NCBI GenBank assembly: GCA_950295325.1
Contig: OX485807.1
Coordinates: forward strand, 17,387,001-17,451,000
DNA length: 64,000 bases
Direction: 5' to 3'
Origin: Polytrichum commune
Lineage: Eukaryota; Streptophyta; Polytrichopsida; Polytrichales; Polytrichaceae
Made by a program: the position numbers and the translations under genes. The notes below the pieces were generated by a model. That model made no database searches. It saw only the letters and a program-made list of their open reading frames with translations, and had not been told where the DNA came from. Shown one piece after another: positions 11,537 to 22,781 of this stretch; positions within the stretch are counted from its first letter, which is position 1; each line of letters starts with the position of its first letter.

Positions 11537-14056
11537 TGTGAGCCCAAAATGGTGCCCACATGTGGTGATTAACTCTTCGAAACCAATTTTAGTTTGACTT
11601 TGATATGTTATGATTATTCACAAAACATAAAAAGAGTGACGTGTGGTTTGGATTTAAGTTTAGGCTTTAGAATGTGTTGTGTCGCGCACCTCTGCATGAG
11701 GAGTGCCCGAAACACCATGGGCACAAGGGGGACCCCGGAGTAACACCCGGGACTTGTGGCGCCGTTGGTGAGAGGGCCCAAGTGATCCTAGTGTGGGTGA
11801 GGGCCCCGGGCGTTGGGAACGCCTCCCACCCACGGAGACTAGGATGCACAAGGGTAAGACCACAAGCTATGCGTAGCTCATGGCGTGGTGATTCTAGAAT
11901 GCTCAAGAACACCTCAATTGGAGGTGTGAGCTAGGAGTTATGGCCATTTGAGTGGGGCGCTGTCCCGGGACAGCGCCCTGGTACAGCAGTGCCTGGGAGT
12001 GATTCCCGGGACTGCCAAGGTTCAAACAGGCATTACTTCCTCAATACTTTCCCGAATGGGGCAAGTGAGGTGTCCATCGGCATCTACGTGAAGCGTAGAT
12101 GAAGATGGAGTGGTTGGTTGTTATGATCAGACATCATACAAGGAAGTTATGATGGTCTGAAGCTGCTGGGGGGGTTCTAGGCCCAGCAGCTAAAGGAAAA
12201 TGTCCACTTGGCCCCAACTCTTGGTAGAGAGACAAGAGGTTGGTTGGCGGTGGGGTAGGGGCCCCGTGTAGAGTCCTAGAGGCTTATATGGATGAGGTGG
12301 TGTGGCCTCACCCACCCGAGGCCGAACGGCACGGCCTCCATGGGCTTTGGCCCATTGTGAGGCCATAGTTGCCTAGTATGGTTCGGGTTGTTGTAGTGTT
12401 GCTCCGGCAACACGATGATCAACATAGGATTGGACTTCCATGGATGGAAATCCACATCAAAGAAATGGGTTACCGATTAAGGGGTGAGTCCCGAAAGCAA
12501 AGTAGGAGGGTTGGTTCCCCTTCTATGAACTATATGGTCCGGGGTAAGAGGAGATAACCATTAGCATGGCGGTATGCGAAGGGTTAGCGCTCGTAACCTT
12601 TGCTAGAAAGGAAAATTGGCAAGATTGTCAAGGGGGGCTAGCAAGGGTTGCGACATGTTGTGTGATTATTTCAAGGTTGAATTCAATAAGAGTATGCCTT
12701 GATAATGTGAGTAGGGGGTAAGGTGAAGCAAGGTGAGCTCCGCGGGTTAAATGCCCACTTTTGGATCCACCTTGTTAGTTTAGGAAGAAGGAAGCTTGGT
12801 GGAAGGGGATTAGTCCCTACTTTAGAGGTGAAGGTTAAGGGATTGTGATTGGAGGTGCTAATCCTCTCACCCTATCCTTACCTTTCTCTCCCTCTCTCCC
12901 TCTCTCCCTCTTTACTACTTAAGGTGGTTTCTCTCTTATTTTTCTCTCTCTCCATCAAGCGCTCTCAAGGGAGCAAGTTCTTAAGAGCTTGAGCCACGTG
13001 TGTAGGTTATTAGTTTTAGTGAAGTTAATTAGTTAAGCTCTCTCTCTCAAGTCCTCTCAAGGGAGGTGAGCTCTTAGAGCTTGGGGCCACGTGTGTGGAT
13101 TAGTTAATAATGTTAGGTAATTAGGTAGCTTATTAGCCGAAGAATAAAAGAGTTAGCAATTGTCCGATTAAGCATCTTGAGGGGATTACATTTAAGTGTG
13201 TAGCTAAAAGGCTCGCATGTGGGCCTTTGAGCAATTAGGTGATTAGGTGGTTATGGTGAATTTTAGTTTGGCTTGATTGAGCCTGAGTTGAGCCTAAGGA
13301 GGTCTAGCTGCTGGACTGTGGTGATTTCGGTCGAGGCTAAGCCCTGGAGCTGCCGACTGGGGTGGTTTCGGTTGAGGCTAAGCCCTGGAGCTGCCGACTG
13401 GGGTGGTTTCGGTTGAGGCTAAGCCTTGGAGCTGCCGACTGGGGTGGTTTCGGTTGAGGCTAAACCCTGGAGCTGCCCGAAAGGGGATTGATGTGAGAAG
13501 GCATTAAAGGTCAGTTATTTGGGGAGCCTAACCACATCGGATTAACATGAGAAGCTAGTCAAGGCTGGTCCTAAATAACCATACATTAGTATTTCTAGAA
13601 ACCATTACATTAGGTGTTTAGACTTTGTAGTGCAAGCCAAGTAGTTAAAGCATTAGTTTATCTAGAATCACGTGTGGCCTCAAAGGCAATTGTAATTGTG
13701 ATTAACCATTGAGGGAGTGTTTTTTCAACACTTACGTCCTTTTTGGTAAAACTCAATCACTTATAAAAAATGGATAAAGTGGAAGACTCTAGCAAGGGCA
13801 ATATGAAGGAAAAGATAATCAAAGGCCAAGGGGGAATATCCTTGAGAGCTTGTGTTGCCAAGGCCGCCGGTTGGACCCTAGAAAAGGCCAACGCGACCAC
13901 GAGCCAAGAGGCTACTTCTAATAAACAAAGTGATTCACAATGACATGAATGCTTAAGGATGTGAAGAGATCAATTTTCACGCTACATACACTACATGTGA
14001 TTCTCAAGACCATCACCCGGACTAGGACGCTTAAGGGTGGTGGGTTTGGCCTCACA
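11537..14056 (+). mobile_element. Solo LTR (2520 bp) inserted in palindrome array
   Basis: The sequence starts TGTGAGCCC and ends GGCCTCACA, so it has TG...CA ends within a 6-bp inverted repeat. It is flanked by a 5-bp direct duplication CACAC (11532-11536 and 14057-14061). Removing the LTR and one CACAC restores a perfect 79-bp array unit, which proves insertion. There is no internal retroelement sequence or second LTR, so this is a solo LTR left by LTR-LTR recombination. Its start (TGAGCCCAA.ATGGTGC.CACATG) and end (CCCGGAYTAGGACGC) match those of the LTR at 57752-60141, so it belongs to the same broad Gypsy-type group. It contains CT-rich tracts near 12890-12960 and a 41-bp tandem repeat at 13303-13480. 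No ORF of note. Confidence 0.9.
13303..13480. repeat. 41-bp tandem repeat inside the solo LTR
   Basis: About four copies of a unit containing GAGCTGCCGACTGGGGTGG, with copies near 13349, 13390 and 13431 (exact 41-bp spacing) and degenerate flanking copies. Confidence 0.85.
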
Positions 14057-14660
14057 CACACCCAAGCCTCCAAAGGGGGCTCTCAGCCCTCACTGGGAGA
14101 ACTTCCACTCGGTCGAGTGGAAGTTCTCCCACTCACACACCCAAGCCCTTTCCCACCCACATCCAAGCCCTTTCCAAAGGGCTTAGCCCTCACTGGGAGA
14201 ACTTCCACTCGGTCGAGTGGAAGTTCTCCCACTCCCACACCCAAGCCTCCAAAGGGGGCTCTCAGCCCTCACTGGGAGAACTTCCACTCGGTCAAGTGGA
14301 AGTTCTCCCACTCCCACACCCAAGCCTCCAAAGGGGACTCTCAGCCCTCACTGGGAGAACTTCCACTCGGTCGAGTGGAAGTTCTCCCACTCACACACCC
14401 AAGCCCTTTCCCACCCACATCCAAGCCCTTTCCAAAGGGCTCAGCCCTCACTGGGAGAACTTCCACTCGGTCGAGTGGAAGTTCTCCCTCTCCCACTCCC
14501 ACACCCAGGCCTCCAAAGGGGGCTCTCAGCCCTCACTGGGAGAACTTTCACTCGACCGAGTGGAAGTTCTCCTACTTCATTCCCAAGCCCTCTCCAAAGG
14601 GGGCTCTTAGCCTTCACTGGGAGAATTTCCACTCGACCGAGTGGAAGTTCTCCCAGTGAA
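14057..14660. repeat. Palindrome array, right block (7 palindromes)
   Basis: Continuation of the array at 10785-11536 after the solo LTR. Palindromes start at 14095, 14195, 14274, 14353, 14453, 14538 and 14619, again spaced 79 or 100 bp except for the last two (85 and 81). The last two units have diverged: the centre is CGACCG instead of CGGTCG, and the spacer is CTACTTCATTCCCAAGCCC. Confidence 0.93.
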
Positions 14661-14704
14661 GGCTAAGATCCCCCTTTGGAGAGGGCTTGGGAATGAAGTA
14701 GGAG
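14569..14704. repeat. Long near-perfect inverted repeat at array end
   Basis: The last array unit is followed by its own reverse complement. Arms of about 66 bp run from CTCCTACTTCATTCCC to the mirror GGGAATGAAGTAGGAG, centred near 14637 on the usual palindrome. Such a structure can fold into a hairpin with only a few mismatches. Confidence 0.88.
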
Positions 14705-14765
14705 AGCCATTTGGAAATTGTGGGAGAGCTCAGCCCTTAGAGAGACCTTGTGAGGCGAGTGGTGG

Positions 14766-14795
14766 AAGAACTTCCACTCGATCGAGTGGAAGTTC
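14766..14795. repeat. Isolated 30-bp palindrome of the array family
   Basis: A perfect 30-bp palindrome, AGAACTTCCACTCGA and its reverse complement, lies about 120 bp upstream of ATG 14912, separate from the array. The centre is CGATCG, different from the GT-centred array copies. Confidence 0.9.
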
Positions 14796-14911
14796 TCCAT
14801 ACTAACTTCTCTCCATTGCAGTTAGTATCTGTCTGTCTATCCACCTCACTGACTCCTTTCAACATTCTCATTGGCCTCATGATTGCCTGGTCATTGTCCC
14901 TTGTAGGTGAC

Positions 14912-17900
14912 ATGGACAAGGACGTGTTATGGACAGACCTTGTTGGGGAAATGCAAGTAGGGCCGAAGGGTGTCTACTGGGATTTGAGGGACACCCACTT
15001 GAGACGTTGGTCACTCCAAGTTAATCGAAAAAAAAGTGATTCCCCACTCAAATTATCATTTGTGTACCGGGTAGAGAAGAGCTGGATCCCAAACCCGGGT
15101 AACCCAATAACTGTAGCTGCGATTGGCGATCGAGACAAGCTAAATGTGTCGGTCCTCGAAGGACTCGAAGAACGCCTTCAGTCAATCGATTGCAAGAGAC
15201 ACATGTTTCACCGGGAGCCGTTTCTACAATCAATCTCAACACTTCCTCCTGCGGACAAAGAAGAAATGGAGAGAGTGATGACGTCTGGGGTGTCGAAGAA
15301 GGCAATCAATTTCATACTCGAGGCACTAAGTGATATCAATGAAAGGGAAGCGACTGAAAAGGAGGCTTCAAGGAAGCAAAAGAAAAAACAAGCGGAGAGT
15401 CTTAAGCCGATGACTGAAGATGGAGGGGCTAAGAAGAAGACACACAAGAAACATAAACCTGCTGAAGAGGATGTTGGAGGAGCAAGTGAGGCGGCCAAGA
15501 ACTCTATGGCTATTAACCCAACGCCTATTCAACGTCACAATCCACAAGAGACCGCAGGCGCAAGGAAACCCGTGGCCGCCAAGAGGACTTTATCTTCAGA
15601 GAGGAAGACAAAGCAAAAAAAATTGAAGGCTGATGATGCAACAGATGATACTCCCTTGGTTCTCACTGCAACAGAGAAGGGCAGAGTTATCTCGCATGGA
15701 GAGGAACCAAGTCTGGAGGAAGCTGCAGCGGACCGCAAAAAGTTCGTGCAATTGTTTGGGCATCTTTATCCTTTCGGTGTCGAGAAAGTATTCCAAGTCA
15801 ACATCAAAAAAATGAAGAGCGCCAAATCGTATCAGGTTACTCGTCCCTTAGATGACGCTGGAGTAGCGCTCATGAAAAATTATCTTGTTCAGACTCCACC
15901 AGCTTGGCCTCATCATAATTTTTGTCTCATGCCGAAGCTGAATAAGGGTGAAACTTGAAAAGAAGGGATGACTTGGGACGACATCAAAGATGGCCAATTC
16001 ATCATTATCAACGGTCAAGACAGTGTGGCTGCATCGAGGCAAATTATAGGGCACAAAGATACCGAACAATCATTGAAAGACAAATTGAAGATATGGCCAT
16101 GTACAATTGTCTGGACCGAGGATCAAAGCATGACAGTTCGTCTGTCTTATACCCTGAATAACTCGAATTCTTTCAATAAATTCACTCCTACATGGACAAC
16201 ACAAATCATGTATTGTCGTAGAGTGTGGGTGAAACTAGGGAGGCCTCAAAAACAATGTGCTAACGTTGTGTCAACAACGATGGATCCTAAAATGGTGGAA
16301 GCTTGGAAAGTAAGTTCTCCAAACTTGGCATTGTATTGACTTGATTTATTTTAGAGCTCTCAAATCTAGTACTCTTATGCACCGTTGGGGGAGAGAACTT
16401 CCACTCGACTGAGTGGAAGTCCACCCTGCCTCACTACGCTCACTTACACTACCTGATTTATGTTTGAAATCACATTGAAATCAATTTCAATATTAACACT
16501 CCTCCACATTGCAGAATTTTACGACAAGCATGGAAGCATCATTTACTACCATTGCTAGAGGTATCACACACGCAGATCTCAATGCTAAGCTCAACCTTAT
16601 CATGACCGAAGATCAAACCTCAAAATTGTGGAAGAAGATCTTCATCGCCCACGAGAAAGGGACCCTTATGAATCCCGACAAACCGGGGTCCACTTACTTG
16701 GAGGAATACCTCGAGGCTCAACAGAAACAACGAGCCCGCCACGAGAAGAAGAAATCGGCTGGACCATTCGAGGAGAAGCCCTATGTATGCAAACCCTTGA
16801 CTCGGGAAACGTTCAGGAACATGGCCGGCCTAACTAGGGCCGACTATCTCCTGTGTGGGCATTGAATACTCGATGTGAGGCTTGGCGAGGAGGTTCCTAG
16901 AGTAACTTTCAGAACTACAAATAATCCCAAAGTCTCGATTTTAAAGTCCTGGTGTAACTTTAGGAAGTGGAAGAACATTCTGCTGCAAGAGTTATCAGCA
17001 CGCGATCCGAAACATCTTGGCATCTGGGGCAAAGATTCGGAAGGTTTTGAGAGCCTTAACCGTTCCGTCTGGTAAAAAAAAAAGGGACCATGGTATCACA
17101 AGGGCCAAGTGGGCGAAGCTCTTCCAGGTTGCAGGTGATACTTGACTGAACAAGAAGCGGGCGCCCAACAACAAGTTCCTGGAGGCATCCCCTGCATGTG
17201 ATCGTTTGTTGCAAGAGTGGCTTCAGACAGACCTAGAAGAGAGTCATTCCCAGGTGATAACACGCTTTGTGGACTACAATTCTGTGAAGAAACAGTTGGT
17301 GATCCCTATCCACGATAGGGTTGACCGTGAATGGCTCTCGAAGTTCACGGTATCTGCGGGGTTTATCGACTTTAGATTTATCCCAGGGTGTGTCGATCAG
17401 CCAGTGTCGTCTTCGGTTGTGGAGTCCTTGGTGAAGCATATTGCCGATCCACTATGGTCACCGGGTCTGAAGACAATTCCCGCCTGGATGATTGTTTCTG
17501 ACTTACGCAACCACCTGGCAGCTGTGGAGTTCATCTCAACACTCCTTCGCAAGCATCTAGACACGTTTCTGAACGTCCCGTTGGTTTATCTGCCTTGTCC
17601 AACCGAAGATCTTCCTTATAACAAGGAAGTAGACAGCAAGAGGACTTCCCCCCTTCTGTACGTGGACTTCCTTACATGTTCGTCCATATTTCCACGCCAC
17701 AAAGTATTCCCTTGCCCGATGTTGGCGCCTTCGTCTCGGCGTTATGCCGTGAACCCGAAGCAGTGGTCTGAACTGTCTTACGAAGTGAACTGAGGTGAAT
17801 TGCAAATGGAAACCTACCTATCGTTTCTCAGCCACCTTGGAAGCTCGGGTGGAGTCGTGATAAATGTCTTCGGCGGGTTGAAGCCTGTTGTTGCGGCATT

Positions 17901-20900
17901 TATGAGCGACTTCAACGTGTTTTCATACATGGACTCCAGCTTCATTCACACGTTGTCTGAGAAGATAGAACACATTCGACCACTTTGGGCAGTGGACTTT
18001 GAAGAAGACGAAGTTGAAGACGAGGGAGATCAGCATTTTCATCCTCATGAACATGCACCCACACCACTGTTGTTGGTAAGTCCCCCCTTCGTTTTGTTTT
18101 GTCTTCTTTTGTTTTCTTTCCTCGCTTTTGACTTACACGCGCCTGAAAGTTCATTGCCATATTCATCCTTATATTGTCTGTTTCATAACAGGAGGATATC
18201 CCACAACATCGTTCACCCGTTGCGGACCTCGAGAACATGGACATTGATAGACACGACTCGGATTATGAGGAGCCTGAAGCCGATGACGACGATCGTGAGG
18301 CACCTAGCGAGCAAGATACTGACGAGGCCGCCAGTAGAGGGGAAAGCGACCATATGGACGCGCAGTCGGAAGAATGCGAGTCCATTCATACACAATCGTC
18401 ACCACGTGATTTTGGCACTTCCCCTATGCACGCCAGGGTCCTGGACTTTGCCGCTTCAAGTCAAGCCACCGGTCGGGATCATGTGACCTTGCTAGCCGAT
18501 GATCCAGCCGAGGAACCGTATCATGAGGTTTATCCGGAGGGTGCTCACGATGCTGAGGACAATCCCGGGGACGAGGACGACCACGAAGCCGGGGAGGAGG
18601 AAAGTGAGGAGGTCATTGAGGATGTTGAAGAGGCCGGTGAGGAAGAACAGGAGGATGACCAAGAGGTCGACCACGAGACCGTTGTCGAGGTATACACAGA
18701 CAAAGCCGATGCAGACAAGGACGCACCCGAGCTTCCAACGACCTCCCGACCAGCGTCGCCATCACATGTTCATGACAGTGATATTCCACCGCCCAGTCCC
18801 CCCAAACCCAAGGCGTCCAAACGAGGCAAGCACAAAGACCGGCAGTCGAGGCGTCACAGTTCCCGAGCTCAAGAACCTGCAATTACAGAGAGTTTATTAG
18901 AAGACAAAATTGTGGGGATCTTGAGCAAAACTTTGCCCAGCATGCTCTCGGGCTTGCTCCAAGAAGCAATGGGACTATCCCGAATTCCAACCCCCCAGCA
19001 AGCGCCGCAATCAGCACCTATAGTGGAGGTTGCCGTCGGATCCGGCGAACCCAAAATGGGGACCGATCAAGTGGTTGCAACGCAAGAGGTTGGCGTCCAA
19101 GGAATGGAGGTGGATCACGTGGATGGAGCTACGCACATGGATGCGTCACCGACTACCATGGACACCGACTACGCCGAGGCCAATGTAAGAATTCGATCCC
19201 CGTGAATATTTCAGCACTTTCTTTTGGCCTTTGTCAAGTGACTGAATCTCCACCTGGATGTTTGATCCAGGTCGGAGACGGCGCGGCATCTTGAAGCCTC
19301 TTGTCGACAATACATACAGTTAGGGGTGTAGGATAGTGTAGAATTCCTCCCTTGTGGGAAGGTCCCAGATGTGGGCCAATTTATTATAAATAAAGTGTAA
19401 TTATTTTCCTTCCACATGTACTATCTATTATGCATTCAAGTGTCTTTAATGATGTCTTGCAATTCTCAGGCGTCCTTGGACAACCCAGAACAAGTGGATC
19501 CACCACACTCTGCAACATTGTCTCCTCGAACGTCACCTACTATCAACGACGATCCCATGCCACTCTCGCCCATTATGGGTCCCTTAAACGTAACGGTGCA
19601 GAAGCGTGCTCCACCTACGGACTCAGACCAAGATGTGCCACCGATCATCGCTAATCCTGAGAATCCATTATCGCCAATCCCATCACCGCGGACGAACATC
19701 TTGCCAACTGGTGGGGAGGTATCGGTCCTCCCAGTGGCAGATTCTACTGAGGCTCTACATAAGCCCTCGGAGGTGGAGTCTGTCCAGCCAACATCGGTTG
19801 TCGTCGAGCACGCATCAAATCTCGGTGTAGAGGTTGCTAAAACAGAGCTTCATCCGGAGGTGCAGGCATCGTCAAGTGCCGTCAATATCATCCCATTGGA
19901 CTGCCACAATCCAGAAGCCACTATAAATGCCCCACAAGCAGTGAAGAGGTATTTGACACGTTGGCCACGTGGCGAAAAGGCGGCCCATCTTGTATTTGAC
20001 AACACCGAACTCCATGATTTCCGGACGATGCACAACAATCAAGATGAGGACAAACGGCGTGCCGCTCTTGCCAAAGTGGTGCCTAGTCATGTCAATGTAA
20101 GTTTACTCCATCCCTGGCTCAAGGTTATTAGTTTTGATTTATATATTTCTATTTCCACGTTTTCACTTCTCTTTCATTTATCCTCACGTAGTTTTGGGTT
20201 CAGGGTCCACAACACTCGATAACGCCCATGGATGCGCCTATACCAAAACACATTGTCTATGATAAGCTCTTTGTTTACGATGACACCTACCCAAATGTGA
20301 ATAGGCCTATCCGAGTATTCACAAGGGAGATGGGAATTGCGTGTGCTAAAAGACTAATGTCTAAGTATCCTGAAGATCCTTCCTTAGGGTACTCTGCTCG
20401 ATGGGAATTCAATCCGATACACTACGAGGTATTGGTCCGGGCCCATAAATCCATGCACGTTCGAGTTCGCCTATACATCTTCCCATACCACACGTGCATT
20501 TCCAATCAGCACAATCAAGTAATGAATGGTCTGTTCTATCATGCCTAGATTTGCAAGGTCATTCTTTTTTAAGTTCATTTTAGCAAATTTCAGAAGCTCA
20601 CAGTGGATTCATGTCGGCAGGCGCCTGCTGCATTGCCCGCCAAGAGGTTCATTGTGGTGTTCGATTTAAACGGCATATTTTGCCACTGTACCCCTCGTCA
20701 CAGCAATATGGGGTCTGTCCCCACTTGGGTAATGCACGATCGTGCACCGGACAAACTTCCTGGCTTGGTAGGGCCCAAGGTTGTCCTCCCTAGACTGGGA
20801 TACAAGGTGTTTTGGTACCGGATATCCACAATGTTCCATCTTTGCATATGGTCATCAATGAAAAAATCAACTGTCGATCTTGTGGTGGAGTATCTATTTG

Positions 20901-21397
20901 CCGGGCTGCCAAAACCTGCATTAGTACTTGGCCAAGAGGATTGCACCACATTCAAGGACATGTGGGGCAATGTCGTGACGAACCCTTTGAAGCCAACAGC
21001 TCCATTGTTTTTGAAGAGTCTGGTCAGGAAGTTTTGGTGGCCACCTATATCTTTCGATTCTGGGAGGATTACAACTACAGAGTCGAACACCATTCTAGTA
21101 GATGATTGCCCTTACAAATCTATTTGCAATCCGGACGAGTGTGGTATATTTCCCAATTCGTTCACAAATAATCGGGTCCAAGATGCAGACATGATGAAGG
21201 TTCTCCTCCCTTACTTTGAATCATTGTACTACTCACCAATGTCTGACGCATGCGATTTTGTGATCAGACGTAGATTTGGGCAACAGCCTATACCGCATAA
21301 CGATGCAGTGAAGATGGCAGTTATGCAATCCAACAAGTTCAATGGACCGGAGTTGCAACCTGTAGAGCTCAAGCCAATGGAAATAGTACATAAATAA
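14912..21397 (+). pseudogene. Chimeric multi-exon gene ending in FCP1/NIF-type HAD phosphatase domain
   Basis: Six exons are joined by phase-0 GT-AG introns: 14912-16309, 16515-18075, 18192-19184, 19470-20096, 20204-20428 and 20594-21397. They give about 1868 codons. The N-terminal part is basic and helical. A segment with IKDGQFIIINGQDSVAAS resembles the ParB/DGQHR-type fold, with H replaced by D (tentative). Exon 3 is strongly acidic and exon 4 is Pro/Ser-rich. Exons 5-6 carry an FCP1-like domain: motif I VVFDLNGIF (Asp-x-Asn, as in some plant members), WSS in LCIWSSMKKSTVD, and motif III ILVDDCPYK. Such domains dephosphorylate Ser/Thr, classically on the RNA polymerase II tail; the substrate here is unknown. 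The frame is interrupted by TGA at 15956, 16863, 17143 and 17791, and by a one-base frameshift near 17025-17030. The exon total is one base over a multiple of three, fitting that single indel. The last four exons are intact and could still be expressed separately. One gene versus two adjacent genes is not settled. Confidence 0.6.
16397..16420. repeat. Degenerate array palindrome in intron 1 of the chimeric gene
   Basis: Arms ACTTCCACTC and GAGTGGAAGT surround a GACT loop inside the intron 16310-16514. It is clearly related to the array unit but has lost its outer arms. Confidence 0.8.
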
Positions 21398-21948
21398 GTA
21401 GGTTCAATGGACCTTGAGTTGCAACCAGTAGGACTCGCTCCACTAGTAGGAAATAAATAAGTAGGATTGTATGGCATGTAACATTGTATTTTATGGCATC
21501 TCTAGTTTCCTCCTGCTGGGTACACACCTTCCAGTTCCACGCCCTCAGCTTTTGTGTGCCCGACATCGGGGCAGTCACGCAGTCTAATTGCGGCTTCACA
21601 CATTTCACAATCGAGCAAGACATTGGACGTGCCACCAGTGAAGATGTGTCACTCTGAAGGCCACTTGCACCACTCCCAATGGACTCATGGATCCACTATG
21701 GTAAATTTGTGTTATTTCACACTTTGACAATGTTATTGTGTACATGCTATTGTAATATCAAACACACATTTCATTTCCAATTGAGGCTCATTTGTATAAA
21801 TATAATTGAATGTGTATGGAATTGTGGTTCAGTTGCACCATTTTGTGTGGGGCATAAAATCGGGCTCAGTTGCATGTATGAATATATATTGGCTCCAAAA
21901 TGTAAATTAGTAAATCGGAGCCCTGCTTGTCCCTTTGTCACCGTGCAG

Positions 21949-22428
21949 GGTGTTGACCTGAATATGGAACCCGCAGTGGAAGAATCTGCACCCCCTTGTG
22001 ATACGTTGCCCATCGTGCGCTCCACCTCTACACGCGAGTACCAAATTTTGCTTATTGAATCAAGGGGCCCTAATTCAAGGGGTGTTCAGATGTTGCGTGC
22101 TGGATTGGCGAGCATTGGCAAAACATATGACCCACAACCCGTCACGGCCACAGTACCAACGATTCTTTTGAACGCGCAGGTTGCTGACCTCAATATGACC
22201 CCCCCGCGACCCCTTGCTACCCGCGAGCATCAAATTGCTCTTATCGAGTCAAGAGGCCCTAATTCAAGAGGTGTCCATCTATTGCAGGTTGGATTGGCTG
22301 ACCTTGCCAAGATCACACCCCCTCAACCCGGTCCGCCAATGGTCAGCCTACCCTTGGAAGCCCTAAAGGGGAGCCTTCCCTGTGATGGACAAATCTTCCG
22401 TTTGTACCCTAAATATGCTAGAAGTTGA
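21949..22428 (+). CDS. Uncharacterised protein with duplicated REyQI..IESRGPNSRGV motif
   Basis: A probable terminal exon: a splice acceptor (CCGTGCAG) precedes 21949 and the frame runs 159 codons to TGA at 22426. Any upstream exon has not been identified, so the product is probably longer. The peptide contains two copies of a roughly 75-aa unit beginning VDLNM / VADLNM. The best conserved part is REYQILLIESRGPNSRG in copy 1 and REHQIALIESRGPNSRG in copy 2 (21 of 30 residues identical across the extended block). No known domain is recognised. It lies 550 bp downstream of the phosphatase exon on the same strand and may belong to that gene's cassette. Confidence 0.45.
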   Translation, partial: GVDLNMEPAVEESAPPCDTLPIVRSTSTREYQILLIESRGPNSRGVQMLRAGLASIGKTYDPQPVTATVPTILLNAQVADLNMTPPRPLATREHQIALIESRGPNSRGVHLLQVGLADLAKITPPQPGPPMVSLPLEALKGSLPCDGQIFRLYPKYARS

Positions 22429-22781
22429 ACCATCCCGTACCAAATGTGTGCGGGAATACATATTGTACACAATTGTTAGTGCAATACATAATATATACAA
22501 GGTCACTAAACACTTGCACTAACCACTGCATTGTCTTGTCCCAAGTCGGTACACATGTCAACCATGCTCCCAATGTATGGTTCCTTATTGTCTTGCAACA
22601 ATACTTCACACGGAAGCTCCCAATGTATGGAACCTATTTGTCTTGCCCAAACACTTCGATGACTGGTCACAATGCATAGACCCTGTATGTCTTGCCTTAA
22701 CACGACCACGTGGGCTGCACATGTGTGGACCATGTTAATCTGCCCTTGTTGCTGAATTAATCACGTGTTGGTACAATTCAG

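Noticed and set aside
10776-11597. 273-aa and overlapping 228- and 212-aa ORFs across the palindrome array
   Set aside because: All three forward frames stay open because the repeat unit lacks stops; each encodes the same repeated peptide and no splice or start context supports translation.
10833-14660. Array considered as a CRISPR
   Set aside because: The sequence between palindromes is itself repeated, not unique spacers, and the setting is a plant nuclear genome.
15956-17793. TGA read as Trp by a variant genetic code
   Set aside because: Trp fits at the four sites, but the organism is a plant with ordinary TAA/TAG/TGA-ended genes in the same window; mutation is far simpler.
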